A DNA stretch of 64,000 bases from Tuctoria greenei (Eukaryota; Streptophyta; Magnoliopsida; Poales; Poaceae), in contig JAYESD010000008.1 of assembly GCA_036927565.1 (NCBI GenBank), forward strand, positions 21,842,100-21,906,099, given 5' to 3'. A model generated the notes under the pieces. The model saw only the letters and a list, made by a program, of their open reading frames with translations. It had not been told where the DNA came from and did no database searches. Position numbers and translations under genes: made by a program. Positions 1 through 11,398 of this stretch are shown here, piece by piece; the stretch's first letter is position 1; each line of letters opens with the position of its first letter.

Positions 1-595
1 CTACTATAGAGTATATATAGGATGGAGGATGTCCAAGGGGGTGTTGGGGTCGTGACCTAACCCTAAGATACAAAAATAATGGACTTAGACTTGATACATG
101 GCCTAATGGCCCAATACGGTGGCGCAGGATCCTAACAGATTCTGTACTTGATTTTGTTTCGACGATTCCCGTCGACTCCGAAGGAATTTTGACATGGGAC
201 CAGCTCAATTGGAAAGTTTATCCTCTACCCTTTCCGTGCATATGTAGAACGTCCAAAACAAAGTTCGTATGCATCCTGGGCGTCCGTTTTAGTGCGTATT
301 GCTCCTGGACTCCGAGTTGGATACGATTTGGAGTTTGGTTCGGTTTCCATCTTCTTTGAACGAATTCTCTGGTCTTCCACGCCCCTAAAACTTCCTCCAA
401 GTACTCCTTGAACCTCTCCATGGATCCTAATCATAATTAAATCATTAAGTAGCAATCTATGCTCAAAAACATATAAGTAAATATATAAGAATGAGTTCAC
501 CTCTGAAATTAGTTGTTGTGTATGAACTCTATTGATTGCATCTTGTATGTTCAATGGAGTATTGTTTGTATCCATAGAAGTGATGTCCTCATCAC
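1..595. other. Unassigned repeat-like DNA at the window edge
   Basis: This stretch has no gene I can support. It runs directly into the 3' internal tail of the Athila-like family that starts to match the second copy at 596, so it is probably internal sequence of the same or a chimeric element. A long minus-strand open frame crosses 225-842, but its second half is not kept open in the homologous copy near 8606-8968, so I do not call it a gene. Confidence 0.4.
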
Positions 596-958
596 CTACT
601 ATATTCCCTACCAAGCTCCACAAACAAGCCTTATGTAGAGGTAGGATGAATTTAGGCAAAATGTCTTGATGAGGATATATTTCCACTACACATAAATGAG
701 ACTCCGAGAGAATCAAATCGAGATATTTAAAATCTAAATTTAACTCTCTGGAATTTGAGTGGAACTTGATTTCTAGGGTATGTGTGCTCCTTGCTTTTCT
801 ATCTTTCAACCACCTATGAATAGGAGATGGCATAAGCCCCATAATGACTCAAGATGGGCGCAGTACCATGCCAATTTTTGCAATACTAGGTAGAGTATTT
901 CTCCAAGTACAAGTCTTGACTTTGCTCGGGACGAGCAAATGATAAGCTTGGGGGAGTT
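596..958 (+). mobile_element. 3' internal tail of an Athila-like gypsy element (copy F1)
   Basis: Positions 596-958 align without large gaps to 8606-8968, the end of the internal region of the second copy F2. It ends with the purine tract AGCTTGGGGGAGTTT, which primes plus-strand DNA synthesis, immediately before the LTR that begins with TGTTGATGG at 959. This shows that the LTR at 959 was the 3' LTR of an upstream element, most of which lies outside the window. No coding potential is evident. Confidence 0.75.
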
Positions 959-2338
959 TGTTGATGGCTGTTATATACCAATTTCACCCGTCTATATAAC
1001 TCAATTATGTAAAGGAAATATCATTTCATGCACACATCACCTTTCTATTTAATCCATTTCCACTTGTACTTGGAGAATTTGGTGCATGCAGGTATTTTAT
1101 ACAGAATTGAAGTGAAACAAGAGGATGGATCCTATAAAATATCATCCCAGCCAATCAAGCATCGACATGTGGCACCACATGGATCAAATGGCCCACAAAC
1201 CGAAGTATTTTAGGCCATCCAATGGTGTAGAACCCATTTCAAGGGATGGGACCCACCTGAAGTCACCCCAAGAAAGAACAGACCGTTTGGAGGACTTACC
1301 AGGTCGGTCCACCACCCTAGTCGGTCGACTTGGTATTTCCTTCAAACTCGGTCAGCTTCCACGTGTTGGCTCCTTTCGGCTTGTAGAAGTCAGTGGTGAC
1401 TGATTCGCACGCTTTTGGTGGCGAGAACCAACCCTTCTCCAACACACACCACTTGAGCATCATTCTATTGTATACACTAGTCCTCTTAGTCCTTAGTGGA
1501 GTTAGGCTATAGGGAGGAGAGCATCTAGTCCCATGTCTAAGCTGGGAAAGGTATGGCTCATGTATCTTTTCTTATATTTGTGACTTTAAGCATAGTAAAG
1601 ATATTACCTTTAGTCTTCTTTTATTCATATACTTGGATGAAGCGTTTCTTGTTTGATTGTGGATTCCATGTATGTGGTGGGAATAGTCTTCATAATCATA
1701 CCTTAATGTCATTATACTATCATCATAAACACTATAAACCCCCACTATAGTCTAAGTAGTTATGATATGCTCATGTTAATATGAATAACATATGCTATGT
1801 CTCAACATTGGTTCAACGATGATTTAGTTCATTGCCTTAGGATGGCTTGTGTCGCGGCTCTTAAGGTATTTACTCGATATGCTAGCATGGTGCTATGATA
1901 GTTAAGTAGCGTTAGATGTCTCGTAAACCCATGGATTGAAGAGGTAGGCAATAGGTGGTGACAGCCCTATCTTTTCTTTGTAATCCTCCACGTTCGGCTA
2001 TGTCAGAGGCTCTTGGCGGGAGTCGTCCTAGTATTGCTAGGAGTAAACCCATGCCCGATGTGTCGAACAACTTAGCATAAGTATTTACCATTGACATGCT
2101 CATTAGTATCTAACCTAGGATATGTATATGTTTATTAGAAGCATTGCAGGAGTAACTCCCCAACTCTTAGTCTAATCTCCATTAGGACCTATCTACCCTT
2201 TGGAATAGATTGCTTAGGTGTGTGTCATGCTACCCATATACTATCAACTTACCATTGTCTTGATAATTGATTAGTATCCCATAGCTTGATCATAAGAGTA
2301 GTGTTTACTTTACTCCATTGCCTTCCTTTGGGATAAAT
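959..2338 (+). repeat. Truncated 3' LTR of copy F1, lacking its TATA box
   Basis: It starts TGTTGA and is collinear with the complete LTR at 8969-10489 until about 2338, where homology stops after the shared gggataaat. Compared with the complete LTR it lacks about 33 bp around 1441-1450, the block that holds TATAAATAG at 9454-9462 in the other copy. The last ~115 bp of the LTR are replaced by the filler that follows. The remaining sequence is highly similar to the second LTR, so the copies are clearly one family. Confidence 0.8.
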
Positions 2339-3393
2339 CCCATAGCTTGATCTTAGGAGAAGTTTGCACGTAGAAACGGAATTGCACGGACGATCTAAAC
2401 CCGATGCTCTGTTTTTCCATCGGGAGAAACGGGAAATACCAACTCTATATACTATGACAAGCTATTAAAATTTGCAGGCATATTTGGTGATCAAATACAC
2501 ACCACTTTGATGTTTTCGTGTGGGCTCGAGAAGGTCCGCTTCGTCCTGGCGTCGTTGAACAAAGGGGGGCGACCGTCGGCTTTAACGGTTGACTTCCGCG
2601 GCGCTTCAAAATACACCGCAACCAATTGAGGAATCAACGAACTACTTGATGGAGATGATAGAGGGAGAAGTTTTCTTTACTTTTGCTGTTGGGAGGATGG
2701 AGAGGCTCGGCCGAATTCTTGAGCTATTCAGTTGGCAGAGGGGCGAGGTGGTGCGCTCGGGAGAGAAGAATAGAGGTGACCGCCGATGCTCATCTACTTG
2801 GGGATGGAGTCGAAGATATGGATGAGGAGTGTAAGGAGCACGCCAGGGAGGCCACACAACAAGCAGGCAAGCAGCTCGCTGGAGCTTGTATGTCGTGCGG
2901 TGTCGCCACGGTGAGTCGAAGCAGAGCACTCACGTATTTGCCTCTATGACTAGTGGGTCCCACTGCCCCTTCAAGTCAATCCTCTCTGGTTAAACACATA
3001 TCCTACCAACTGATGTCCAAAATTCATCAAAATTTGTGGATAGGCTCAACTAAATACCTGGGATTTGATTTTGAAATCAAAACTTTGAATTGATCAAGTT
3101 TCTATTGAAATTCAAATTTGAAATTTGAATTTGAATAGAATTCAATGGAGCCACTGAATTAAATAGCAAATGAGCTTCAAAAATTTTGAAACTTTGCAGA
3201 TAGACTAATTGGAATATTTTGAATTTAATGGTGAACTCAGATTTTTATTTTGGCAATGTTTGAACAGGAGCAAGTCCCTCCATTAAAGTTTGAATTGGTT
3301 TGATTTTTAATTTCCAAATTGATTTATTTTTCCAATTCAAATCTTTAAATCTCCTATCTGAACTTTGCACAAAGAAATTTAGGGCTTTTACAT
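2339..3393. other. Filler between two Athila-like LTR fragments
   Basis: This 1-kb block matches neither LTR copy. About 2500-2960 is GC-rich relative to its surroundings and has several overlapping short open frames on both strands. About 3020-3390 is an AT-rich stretch with repeated ttgaaatttgaattt-like runs. It could be a captured host fragment or part of another repeat. I recognise no protein domain. Its first bases (cccatagcttgatc) resemble a piece of the LTR itself near 2279, which suggests a patchwork repair junction. Confidence 0.45.
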
Positions 3394-3994
3394 CCGAGGC
3401 CATCCGACGGTGTAGCACCCATATCAAGGGATGTGACCCTCCTAGAAGTTAAGTGGCGTTAGATGTCTCATAGACCCACGGATTGAAGAGGTAGGCAGTA
3501 GGTGGTGATAGCCCTATCCGTCCTTTGTAATCCTCCACGTTCGGCTATGCCACAGGCTCTTGGCGGGAGTCGTCCTAGCATTGCTAGGTGTAAACCCGTG
3601 CCCGATGTGTTGAACAACTTAGCATAAATATTTACCATTGACATGATCATTCTTATCTAACCTAGGCTATGTATACGTTTATTAGAAGAATTGTAGGAGT
3701 AACTCCCCAATTCTTAGTCTAATCTCCATTAGGACCCATCTACCCTTTAGAATAGATTGCTTAGGTGTGTGTCACACTATCCATATACTATCAACTTACC
3801 CCTATCTTGATAATTGATTAGTATCCCATAGCTTGATCATAAGAGTAGTGTTTACTTTACTCCATTGCCTTCCTTTGGGATAAATACGATACTCTTGGGA
3901 ATACTCTTGGGTGAAATGCTATGTGACAGTTTTCGTGTGCTTGCGGACCTCATCTCTTACTAGAGATGATCTATGACGTTAGTAGCCGTCAACA
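3394..3994 (+). repeat. Internally deleted 5' LTR of F2
   Basis: Positions 3394-3450 match LTR sequence near 1211-1265 of copy F1. From 3452 the match jumps to the part corresponding to 1902 onward and continues to the LTR end TCAACA at 3994. About 640 bp of LTR, including the promoter region, are missing, and the first ~250 bp of the LTR are also absent. The right end is intact and directly precedes the primer-binding site. Confidence 0.75.
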
Positions 3995-4002
3995 AGCATT
4001 TA

Positions 4003-4020
4003 TGGCGCCGTTGTCGGGAA
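4003..4020 (+). promoter_or_regulatory. Primer-binding site, tRNA-Asp type
   Basis: TGGCGCCGTTGTCGGGAA lies eight bases after the LTR end. It is close to the complement of a plant tRNA-Asp 3' end (TGGCGCCGTTGCCGGGGA in many Athila-like elements), with a few substitutions. It marks where minus-strand DNA synthesis would start. Confidence 0.8.
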
Positions 4021-4154
4021 AGCAAAGGAAGTAAAGGATAGCTATCACTTGTGATTAAGCTATAGGTGCTAATAGTTATTAGATAGGATTACCCTTGTTT
4101 GTTCTCTCCTTTTGTGGTGAAAACAAGGTAGTGTTGGCTAACCCTTTTCATGGG

Positions 4155-4805
4155 ATGGCCAACGAGGACGCAAGTGCTCAACTAGATGATTCAAGGCATA
4201 CCTCATCAAATGTCCGCTAGGCAACACCATTGCCTTTCGCAGATGAATTTCAGCTTCCAGTAGGAGCCAAAGTCATCCATTCCCAAGTTTGGGGGAGGCT
4301 CCAAGAGTTCTTCTTGGTTTTTCCTCCACCATAGGATGTATAGTTGGCTCTTCATCCAACACTCATGTCATGGGTTGGCTCCACCAATCCATGACCATAT
4401 TCCTGCTGGTGCTAAAGGGGCCCTGTTCTCATTCATCATGGATGAGAATATGGTCTCCACTCAAGGGGTGGATTGAAGAATGCTCTAGTTCCCTTAGCTT
4501 GGCATGCACACCACTTAAAAAGGTGGACATGCTAGTTACGGAACTACGCCTCCCATTGAAGTATCATGAAGATCAAGCCAATGGAGAAGTGTTTGGATGA
4601 TCCAAGCCATGGATATTCACATGATTTGCGAAAATCCATGTCAACATGGGCCACTTGGAGAATCATTTCCCTAAGACCCATGAGGATCCATCCTTTCAAA
4701 CACAACTCCAATGGCTATCACCTACAAGGAGGTCGAGGGTGGAATCAACATCACCCTTGTAATCAAGGAGGCTATGAGGATTTCAAGGGATTTAAGTTCA
4801 ACTAG
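4155..4805 (+). pseudogene. Degenerate gag-like region of F2
   Basis: An ATG at 4155 opens a short frame (MANEDASAQLDD...) in the position where Athila-like gag normally begins, but it meets a stop within about 25 codons. Further on, 4566-4805 reads a Gln/Gly/Asn-rich tail (GGRGWNQHHPCNQGGYEDF) resembling the C-terminal part of such gag proteins, in another frame. No continuous capsid domain can be read. I interpret it as a broken gag. The identification rests on position and composition rather than on a conserved catalytic motif. Confidence 0.45.
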
Positions 4806-6979
4806 CCTACCTTGAAGTATTTTGTCCATGGCCAAGCAAGAAATCAAGACAACATCCACATGAAGCCCTTGGCCAAGGACAAGAAAATTAAAGAGCAGTC
4901 AAGATCCAAGATATCCCACAATCACTTGTTGGGATCCCTACCCTTCGACCAAGCTCATGCAACGTAGAGAAAGTAACATTGTGGATAAAATGTTTCTTGT
5001 TTGATTGTGGAGTCCACATGTCATCATGCCCAAGGAAGCTTTTGATCCATGATCAAAGTATGGGTTAAATCCAAAGAATATCAAGATTATTGATGTGACA
5101 CTCCTAAAGAAGGACAAGCATCACCATGCTCATGGGAAAATATCTTTAAGAGGGAAAAGCCATCACTACATCAACAAGTCTTCATCAAGATGACGAAGAG
5201 GCTAGGGCCACTATGTGGCCCACATGTCCAACTAACATGCCAAAGGAGATTTGGCATGTCAATCAAGAGAAGTTTTCCACATCTTCAACTCCGAGATTGG
5301 ACAACAAATCATCGCACTAAAATAGACGGAGGTAAGTCCCGCTCATCGGACTTTAAAATACGGTGAGTCCTTGCCAATAGGTTAATTGGTAGCTATCCCA
5401 TATTTGATTTCCCAATTGCATATTTGAATTCTTCATGAATCTTTGCATTTGCATTTAGCATGTTTGAATTTCCACACTTGCATGTTGGAGAGTAAAATTT
5501 CCAACCTTCACAAAACTAAAATTTTGAATTAGGAAATAAATTTATTTGGATATGAACCATGGGTGTAACCACTTGAATTTATCTTCCTAATTCAAACCAA
5601 AAATATTTCCCTTAATATTCATTGCATTTGCAAGTTGTTTCAAGTTGGGCAAAACAATTTGACAAAGGGTACAACAGGCTTTTGAGCTAATGTAACCCAT
5701 TTTCGAGTTGTTTTGTTTGTTCTTGATTTTTGTGCAGCCAGGATAAAATTTGTAAAGAGATTGGAAGGCCCCATCAAGTGCATACCTCTCCATCGATCTC
5801 ATTTTGAGTTCGTGGTGGAGGAATGCTCAAGATAGTGGTCCAATGGAAGAACAAGATGAAGCTCATTCTACTCCAACCTCAACTTGGCATTGAACATGAA
5901 GGCTACACCAAAATCCATGGTCGTGAAGTTTCTCACACAATGACCTTCAACCCGGACTGCTCTTCAATTGAGGTACAAGTTCAAATTTTCCATTGTTTGA
6001 ATTGCATTAGGGTTGAATGATTTTTGCTTACATTGGTAAGGAAGGTTTACACCTTCTCATCATTCAATTCTTATGCATCCTCACGAGAGTAGGTGCTGGC
6101 TTTACTCTTTTTGATTCTTCAAAAGTAATGTACCTTACTAAGGAATAAATTTAAACAAGTACCTAGAATTTCATAAGCATTGCTAAAATTGACTAGACAT
6201 TTTCTACCTAGGTAATGCTTATGAAATGACTTAATGGTTGAATTGGTATGTGGCAACCTAGGAATAGTGATGTCCATAATTTTGATTTGAAACTCATTCA
6301 TGCATGGATCACTAAATTTCAAATTCCTAGGCAAGAAATTAAAAATGTTTAGGAGGATAAATTTAAGAATCTTATTTGTCATAACCCAAATGATAAATAT
6401 TTGCTCTTGTAAAAAACTATGATGGTTTGAAATTTTACAAGATGAAGGGATCCATATAGTGTATTTATATCACTTGCATTGCTATGAATAGGAGCTTTAG
6501 AAAATGTTCAACTTGATTTATCCATAAAGCCCCACTCCTAGCAATGATTCATACATTGTTCATGGATACATTGGGAATTGGACCCAATGCATCTTTGGTC
6601 TTGTTCTTCTCTGTGTGTACAAATGAAGATTCGGTTACCTAACCTGAAAATTCATTTGTACAAGTATAGGAAGCTAACCATCCCTCTCTATCATAGAGGG
6701 GAAGTTTGCAGGAGTAATATTACTATGCGGGCATTCAAAGATCCTATTGTTGGAACCCTAAGAGGCTTCCATTTCAATATCTCTTGGCCATGGAATAAAT
6801 TAGGATGGTTGCTACCTATCGAAAATTAAGACTGAAGGTCAACTATAATTAAACAAGGCTTGATATTTGATATGGAAACCCTCCGTGAGAAACCAATGGG
6901 CTGCTACGAATATGTGAGAGCATTATGCTCTCCACTATTCTAAGCACTCATTCAAGCTCAAGGGAATTGTCACTATCAT

Positions 6980-7440
6980 TGGGTATAAGTTATTCCTTTG
7001 CGGCTAAAAGGTATAATGTACCTTAATCGAGGAATGACAAGATCACATCCAATGTATATTGGACGCAAGTTGTTCCTATGTGGCCAGGAGGTATTTTATA
7101 CCTTAGCCAAGGAACAACGGATCACACTCAACACATGTTAAGTGCACGTCATACCTTTCTGGTTATAGGTATGTTGTACCTTAGCCAAGGAATAACTGAT
7201 CATACGCAACACATGTGGGGCACATGTCACTCCTTTGTGGCTAAAGGGTATCATTACCTTAGCCAAAGAATGACGGATCACACCCAATGCATGAGGGGTA
7301 CAAGATATTCCTTTATGGAAAGAAGGTATGATACACCTTAGCCAAAGAATGACGGAACACACTCAACACATGTTGAGTGCACGTCATGCCTTTGTGCGAA
7401 GGGTTATCACTATCTTAGCCAAGGAATAACAAGGTACATC
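6980..7440 (+). repeat. Tandem array, ~78-bp unit, about six copies
   Basis: The phrase ccttagccaagg or a close variant recurs at 7021, 7101, 7179, 7257, 7336 and 7413, giving steps of 77-80 bp. Between these anchors each unit repeats an aatgacggatcacac-like block, a caacacatg-like block and a cctttgtggctaaa-like block. Units differ by many substitutions, so the array is old or evolving by divergence. A short open frame crosses the array because its period is a multiple of three in places; I regard this as a by-product. Confidence 0.85.
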
Positions 7441-8377
7441 AAACATATGGGAACCTTGAGGTGTGGATGAGCGACATCGACAACACTCTTCTAGACCACA
7501 CTCATGAAACTCATGGAAGGCAATCCAACATCGACACTCAACCCTCGAACGCCATAGCCATGCTGCAACAAGTTTAGGCCAACCTCTGGCCTACATCCGT
7601 CGTTAGGGTTCTAGCCCCTATCGTGGACCTTAAACAAGAACAAGCTTGGGGGAGGATCCCCACTTGAGGTAACTTGTATCACACCCCTTGCATATTTATT
7701 TTCCATTTGCCCATCATCCACCTTGCATATAAAAAATTAAAAAAAAAAGTAGAATAGATTTGCTTTCAAAATAAACTAAAAGATGTGCGGTAAGAATGGT
7801 TTGAAATTCACATAGATAAAATAATGAATAGTTGCTCTGTTTTAATTTTTCTAAGTCCCTAGTTTACAACTTACTACTCTCCAAAATATTGCTTTCATTG
7901 GCTAGAATTACTTTTGCCTTAATTTAGAAATTTTGGGTAGCAAAAGCTCAATCCAATTCTAAGTTGTTGTGAGATATTGATATAGTGATAGGGCTGCTAT
8001 TCCTAGTTTGAAAGTGAAACTTAGATTTCCGGAGAAATTCTAAAAAGATTTAAGTTACTCTCATTTGATTAGAAATACCTACCAAAGCCATATGATACAT
8101 TACATTGATAAACCTTATGCATATGTTATTTGTCTTCACATTGAGCTTTGTCAAACTAGTATAGACCTAAGTGAGATTTCATTCATTACTTTTTGAATTC
8201 AAAACTTCACTTGCACATGCTATACTTCTACACAAGAAGTAAGTCAAATCCAATCATATCATCATTCCACAATAAAAAGAGAAACTCCATACCCTTCATG
8301 CTTAGTACTCTCTCCAAGTTTATTGCATAAAAATGGAGTAGAAGACATGGATACAAGAAAAAAATGCATGCTTACAT

Positions 8378-8433
8378 CATAAGAATGAGAAAAAAAAAAG
8401 AAAAAAAAGAGAGAAAAAGAAAAAGGAAAAGTA
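8378..8433 (+). repeat. A/G-rich simple sequence
   Basis: A polypurine low-complexity tract of A runs broken by single G or GG, followed by ordinary sequence. It has no coding meaning. Confidence 0.8.
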
Positions 8434-8951
8434 GCCATGTTTCATCCATGCAAAATAAGAGAGTCCACTCAAAAAGGAGTCATCTAGAATATCCACTTCC
8501 ACTCCATTCCATCACACATGCACAAGTCTTGAATCAAATTGTTTTGAATTGATTTCTCCTAAGGCTTGCTCTTTTGACTTAGCAATACTACGTGTTACAA
8601 ATATGCCTACTATATTCCCTACCAAGCTCCACATACAAGCCTTATGTAGAGGTAGGATGAATTTAGGCAAAATTCCTTGGTGAGGATATATTTCCACTAC
8701 ACATAAATGAGAGACCGAGAGAATCAAATCGAGATATTTAAAATCTAAATTTAACTCTCTGGAATTTGAGTGGAACTTGATTTTAGGGTATGTGTGATCC
8801 TTGCTGTTCTATTTTTCAACCACCCATGAATAGTAGATGGCATAAGCCTCATAATGACTTAAGATGGGCGCAGTACCATGCCAATTTTTGCAATACTAGG
8901 TAGAGTATTTCTCCAAGTACAAGTCTTGACTTTGCTCGGGACGAGCAAAGG

Positions 8952-8968
8952 ATAAGCTTGGGGGAGTT
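8952..8968 (+). promoter_or_regulatory. Polypurine tract of F2
   Basis: The run AAGCTTGGGGGAGTTT directly abuts the LTR start at 8969 and is repeated before the F1 LTR at 959. This is the expected plus-strand primer. Confidence 0.75.
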
Positions 8969-10489
8969 TGTTGATGGCTGTTATATACCAATTTCACCCG
9001 TCAATATAACTCAATTATGTAAAGGAAATATCAAGTCTTGCACACATCACCTTTCTATTTAACCTATCTCCACTTGTACTTGGAGAAATTGGTGCATACA
9101 TGTATTTTATACAGAATTGAAGTGAAACAAGAGGATGGATCCTATAAAATATGATCCCAGCCAATCAAACGTCAACATGTGGCACCACATAGATCAAATG
9201 CCCCACAAACAGAAGTATTTGAGGCCATCCAATGGTGTAGAACCCATTTCAAGGGATGGGACCCACCTGAAGTCACCCTAAGAAAGCACAGACCGTTTGG
9301 AGGACTTACCAGGTCGGTCCACCCCCCAGTTGGTCGACCTCGTCTTTCCTTCAAACTCAGTCAGCTTCCACGTGTTGGCTCCTTCTGGCTTGAAGAAGTC
9401 AGTGGTGACTGATTCGCATGCTTTTGGTGGCTGGAACCGACCCTTCTCCAAACTATAAATAGGATCTCTCACCCCTCACTTCAACACACACCACTTGAGC
9501 ATCATTCTATTGTATACACTAGTTCTTTTAGTCCTTAGTGGAGTTAGGCTATAGGGACGAGAACCTCTAGTCCCAAGTCTAAGTTGGGAAAGGTATGGCT
9601 CATGTATCTTTTCTTATATTTGTGGCTTTATGCATAGTAAAGATATTATCTTTAGTCTTCTTTTATTCATATACTTGGATGAAGCGTTTCTTGTTTAATT
9701 GTGGATTCCATATATGTGGTGGGAATAGTCTTCATAATCATGCCTTAATGTCATTATACTATCATCATAAACACTATAAACCCCCACTATAGTCTAAGTA
9801 GTTATGATATGCTCATGTTAATATGAATAACATATGCTATTTCTCAACATTGGTTCAACGATGATTTAGTTCATTGCCTTAGGATGGCTTGTGTCGCGGC
9901 TCTTAAGGTATATACTTGATATGCTAGCATGGTGCTAGGATAGTTAAGTTGCGTTGGATGTCTCGTAAATCCATGGATTGAAGAGGTAGGCAATAGGTGG
10001 TGACAACCCTATCTGTCCTTTGTAATCTTCCATGTTCGGCTATGTCAGAGGCTCTTGGCGGGAGTCGTCCTAGTATTGCTAGGAGTAAACCCGTGCCCGA
10101 TTTGTCGAACAACTTAGCATAAGTATTTACCATTGACATGCTCATTAGTATCTAACTTAGGATATGTTTATGTTTATTAGAAGCTTGCAGCAGTAACTCC
10201 CCAACTCTTAGTCTAATCTCCATTAGGACACATCTACCCTTTTGGAATAGATTGCTTAGGTGTGTGTCACGCTACCCATATACTATCAACTTACCATTGT
10301 CTTGATAATTGATTAGTATCCCATAGCTTGATCATAAGAGTAGTGTTTACTTTACTCCAATCCCTTCCTTTGGGATAAATAAGATACACTTGGGAATACT
10401 TTTAGGTGAAATGCTACGCGATAGTTTTTGTGCGCTTGCGGACCTCATCTCTTACTAGAGATGATTTGTGACGTTAGTAGCTGTCAACA
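8969..10489 (+). repeat. Complete 3' LTR of F2 (1521 bp)
   Basis: It begins TGTTGATGG and ends CTGTCAACA, giving six-base inverted ends TGTTGA/TCAACA. A TATA box, TATAAATAG, is at 9454-9462. The LTR is the reference against which the two damaged LTR pieces at 959 and 3394 are recognised. It abuts antisense gypsy-like LTR sequence at 10490. Confidence 0.85.
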
Positions 10490-11398
10490 TATACCCGGTT
10501 CTGAAAATGAACCAAGTGAACACATATGTGTGCCCAAGATGTTCATCACACATACACGACGAAACCACAAACGATATGCAAAAAATTACCATATCACAAG
10601 AGTAAATAAGTATCTTATTACAATAACTCAATGGTTCACAATTGAAAAGTCTCTAATTATCATTATGGCAGCATAAAATAGACTAAACTAAGCATAGCTA
10701 GGCAGCACGGCGCCACACCATAGGCAAGTTGATGGTAGCACACAACCTAGTACTCTGCATTATCCTCATAGTACGCCCAAATATTACCTGAAACTATTGG
10801 TGGGGGGATTGCAAGGGTGAGCACATGTCGTACTTAGCAAGTGTGGTAAAATATGACATGTAGCTTAAACAAGGGTTGATACTAAATGGCTATTTGCTGA
10901 AAAGTACATTTAAAACATGTAAAAGGCATCCTATAATGTCTATGTGAATTAATCCCATCATAACCTAAATAATAACCAATTGTGAGTCCAACATCATATT
11001 TTACCATCAACTCACATCCATCAACAATAATCCATCCATATACCAAATTCTTACCGCATCATCAACCATGTTCATTTACCATAATCCCAATCCATAACTG
11101 TAACCACACCATCCCAAATTCCCAATTTCCACTCTAATCATGTGAAGATCAAAGGTCGCTCATAACCGGGAGCATGGCTATCATGATAGATTTACACTCT
11201 GCATAGGTTCTACCACTTTACCCACAAGTTCGTCATTTTGTCCCCTTTCGGTGACTAAGGAACCTCCATCAAGCCTGTGAACCGTCGATCACATTACACA
11301 CTTACGTAGGTGTGTGGCCAAGAGATCACGAAATATCCTTTACAAAGGGACTACCAGCATATTCAGACCCGCTAAGGTTTCACCGGTGGTGATGTCTT
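10490..11398 (-). repeat. Antisense gypsy-like LTR, piece 1 (insertion target of A)
   Basis: Read on the minus strand, this piece contains the phrase tgctaagtacgacatgtgctcaccctt (rc of about 10815-10845), which resembles the 3' half of grass Tekay/Del-type chromovirus LTRs. It continues across the copia insertion A into 32445-34033, as the near-identical five-base duplication gtctt (11394-11398) / gtctc (32445-32449) shows. No coding sequence is present. The family assignment is from memory of LTR style and is tentative. Confidence 0.55.

Larger units (their letters stand above)
4806..8951 (+). other. Pol-less internal region of F2
   Basis: This 4.1-kb stretch has no open frame above about 90 codons that looks like protease, reverse transcriptase, RNase H or integrase on either strand. 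It contains a 78-bp tandem array (6980-7440), a second AGCTTGGGGGAGG tract at about 7641, and an A/G-rich tract at 8378-8433. The element would depend on proteins supplied by another family to move. Confidence 0.6.
3394..10489 (+). mobile_element. Athila-like non-autonomous gypsy retrotransposon (copy F2)
   Basis: The element has a partly deleted 5' LTR (3394-3994), a primer-binding site matching a tRNA-Asp-type 3' end (4003-4020), an internal region without recognisable reverse transcriptase or integrase, a purine tract before 8969, and a complete 3' LTR with TGTTGA/TCAACA termini. The tRNA-Asp-type primer site, the repeated AGCTTGGGGGAG tracts and the LTR ends fit the Athila group of Ty3/gypsy elements, but without a pol domain this assignment is an inference. 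The 5' boundary is damaged, so no target duplication can be read. Confidence 0.75.

Noticed and set aside
225..842. 205-codon minus-strand open frame
   Set aside because: The homologous copy at 8606-8968 does not keep the frame beyond a short piece, and no domain or motif is visible; it is antisense to element tail sequence.
2589..2949. Overlapping 78-95 codon frames
   Set aside because: GC-rich sequence lowers stop frequency on both strands; no frame is preferred and no domain is seen.
4003..4020. tRNA-like sequences at the primer sites
   Set aside because: Only 13-18 bases complementary to tRNA 3' ends are present next to LTRs; no full tRNA fold exists.
7078..7341. Short open frames across 7078-7362 on both strands
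   Set aside because: They follow the 78-bp tandem array and arise because repeats with few stops stay open.
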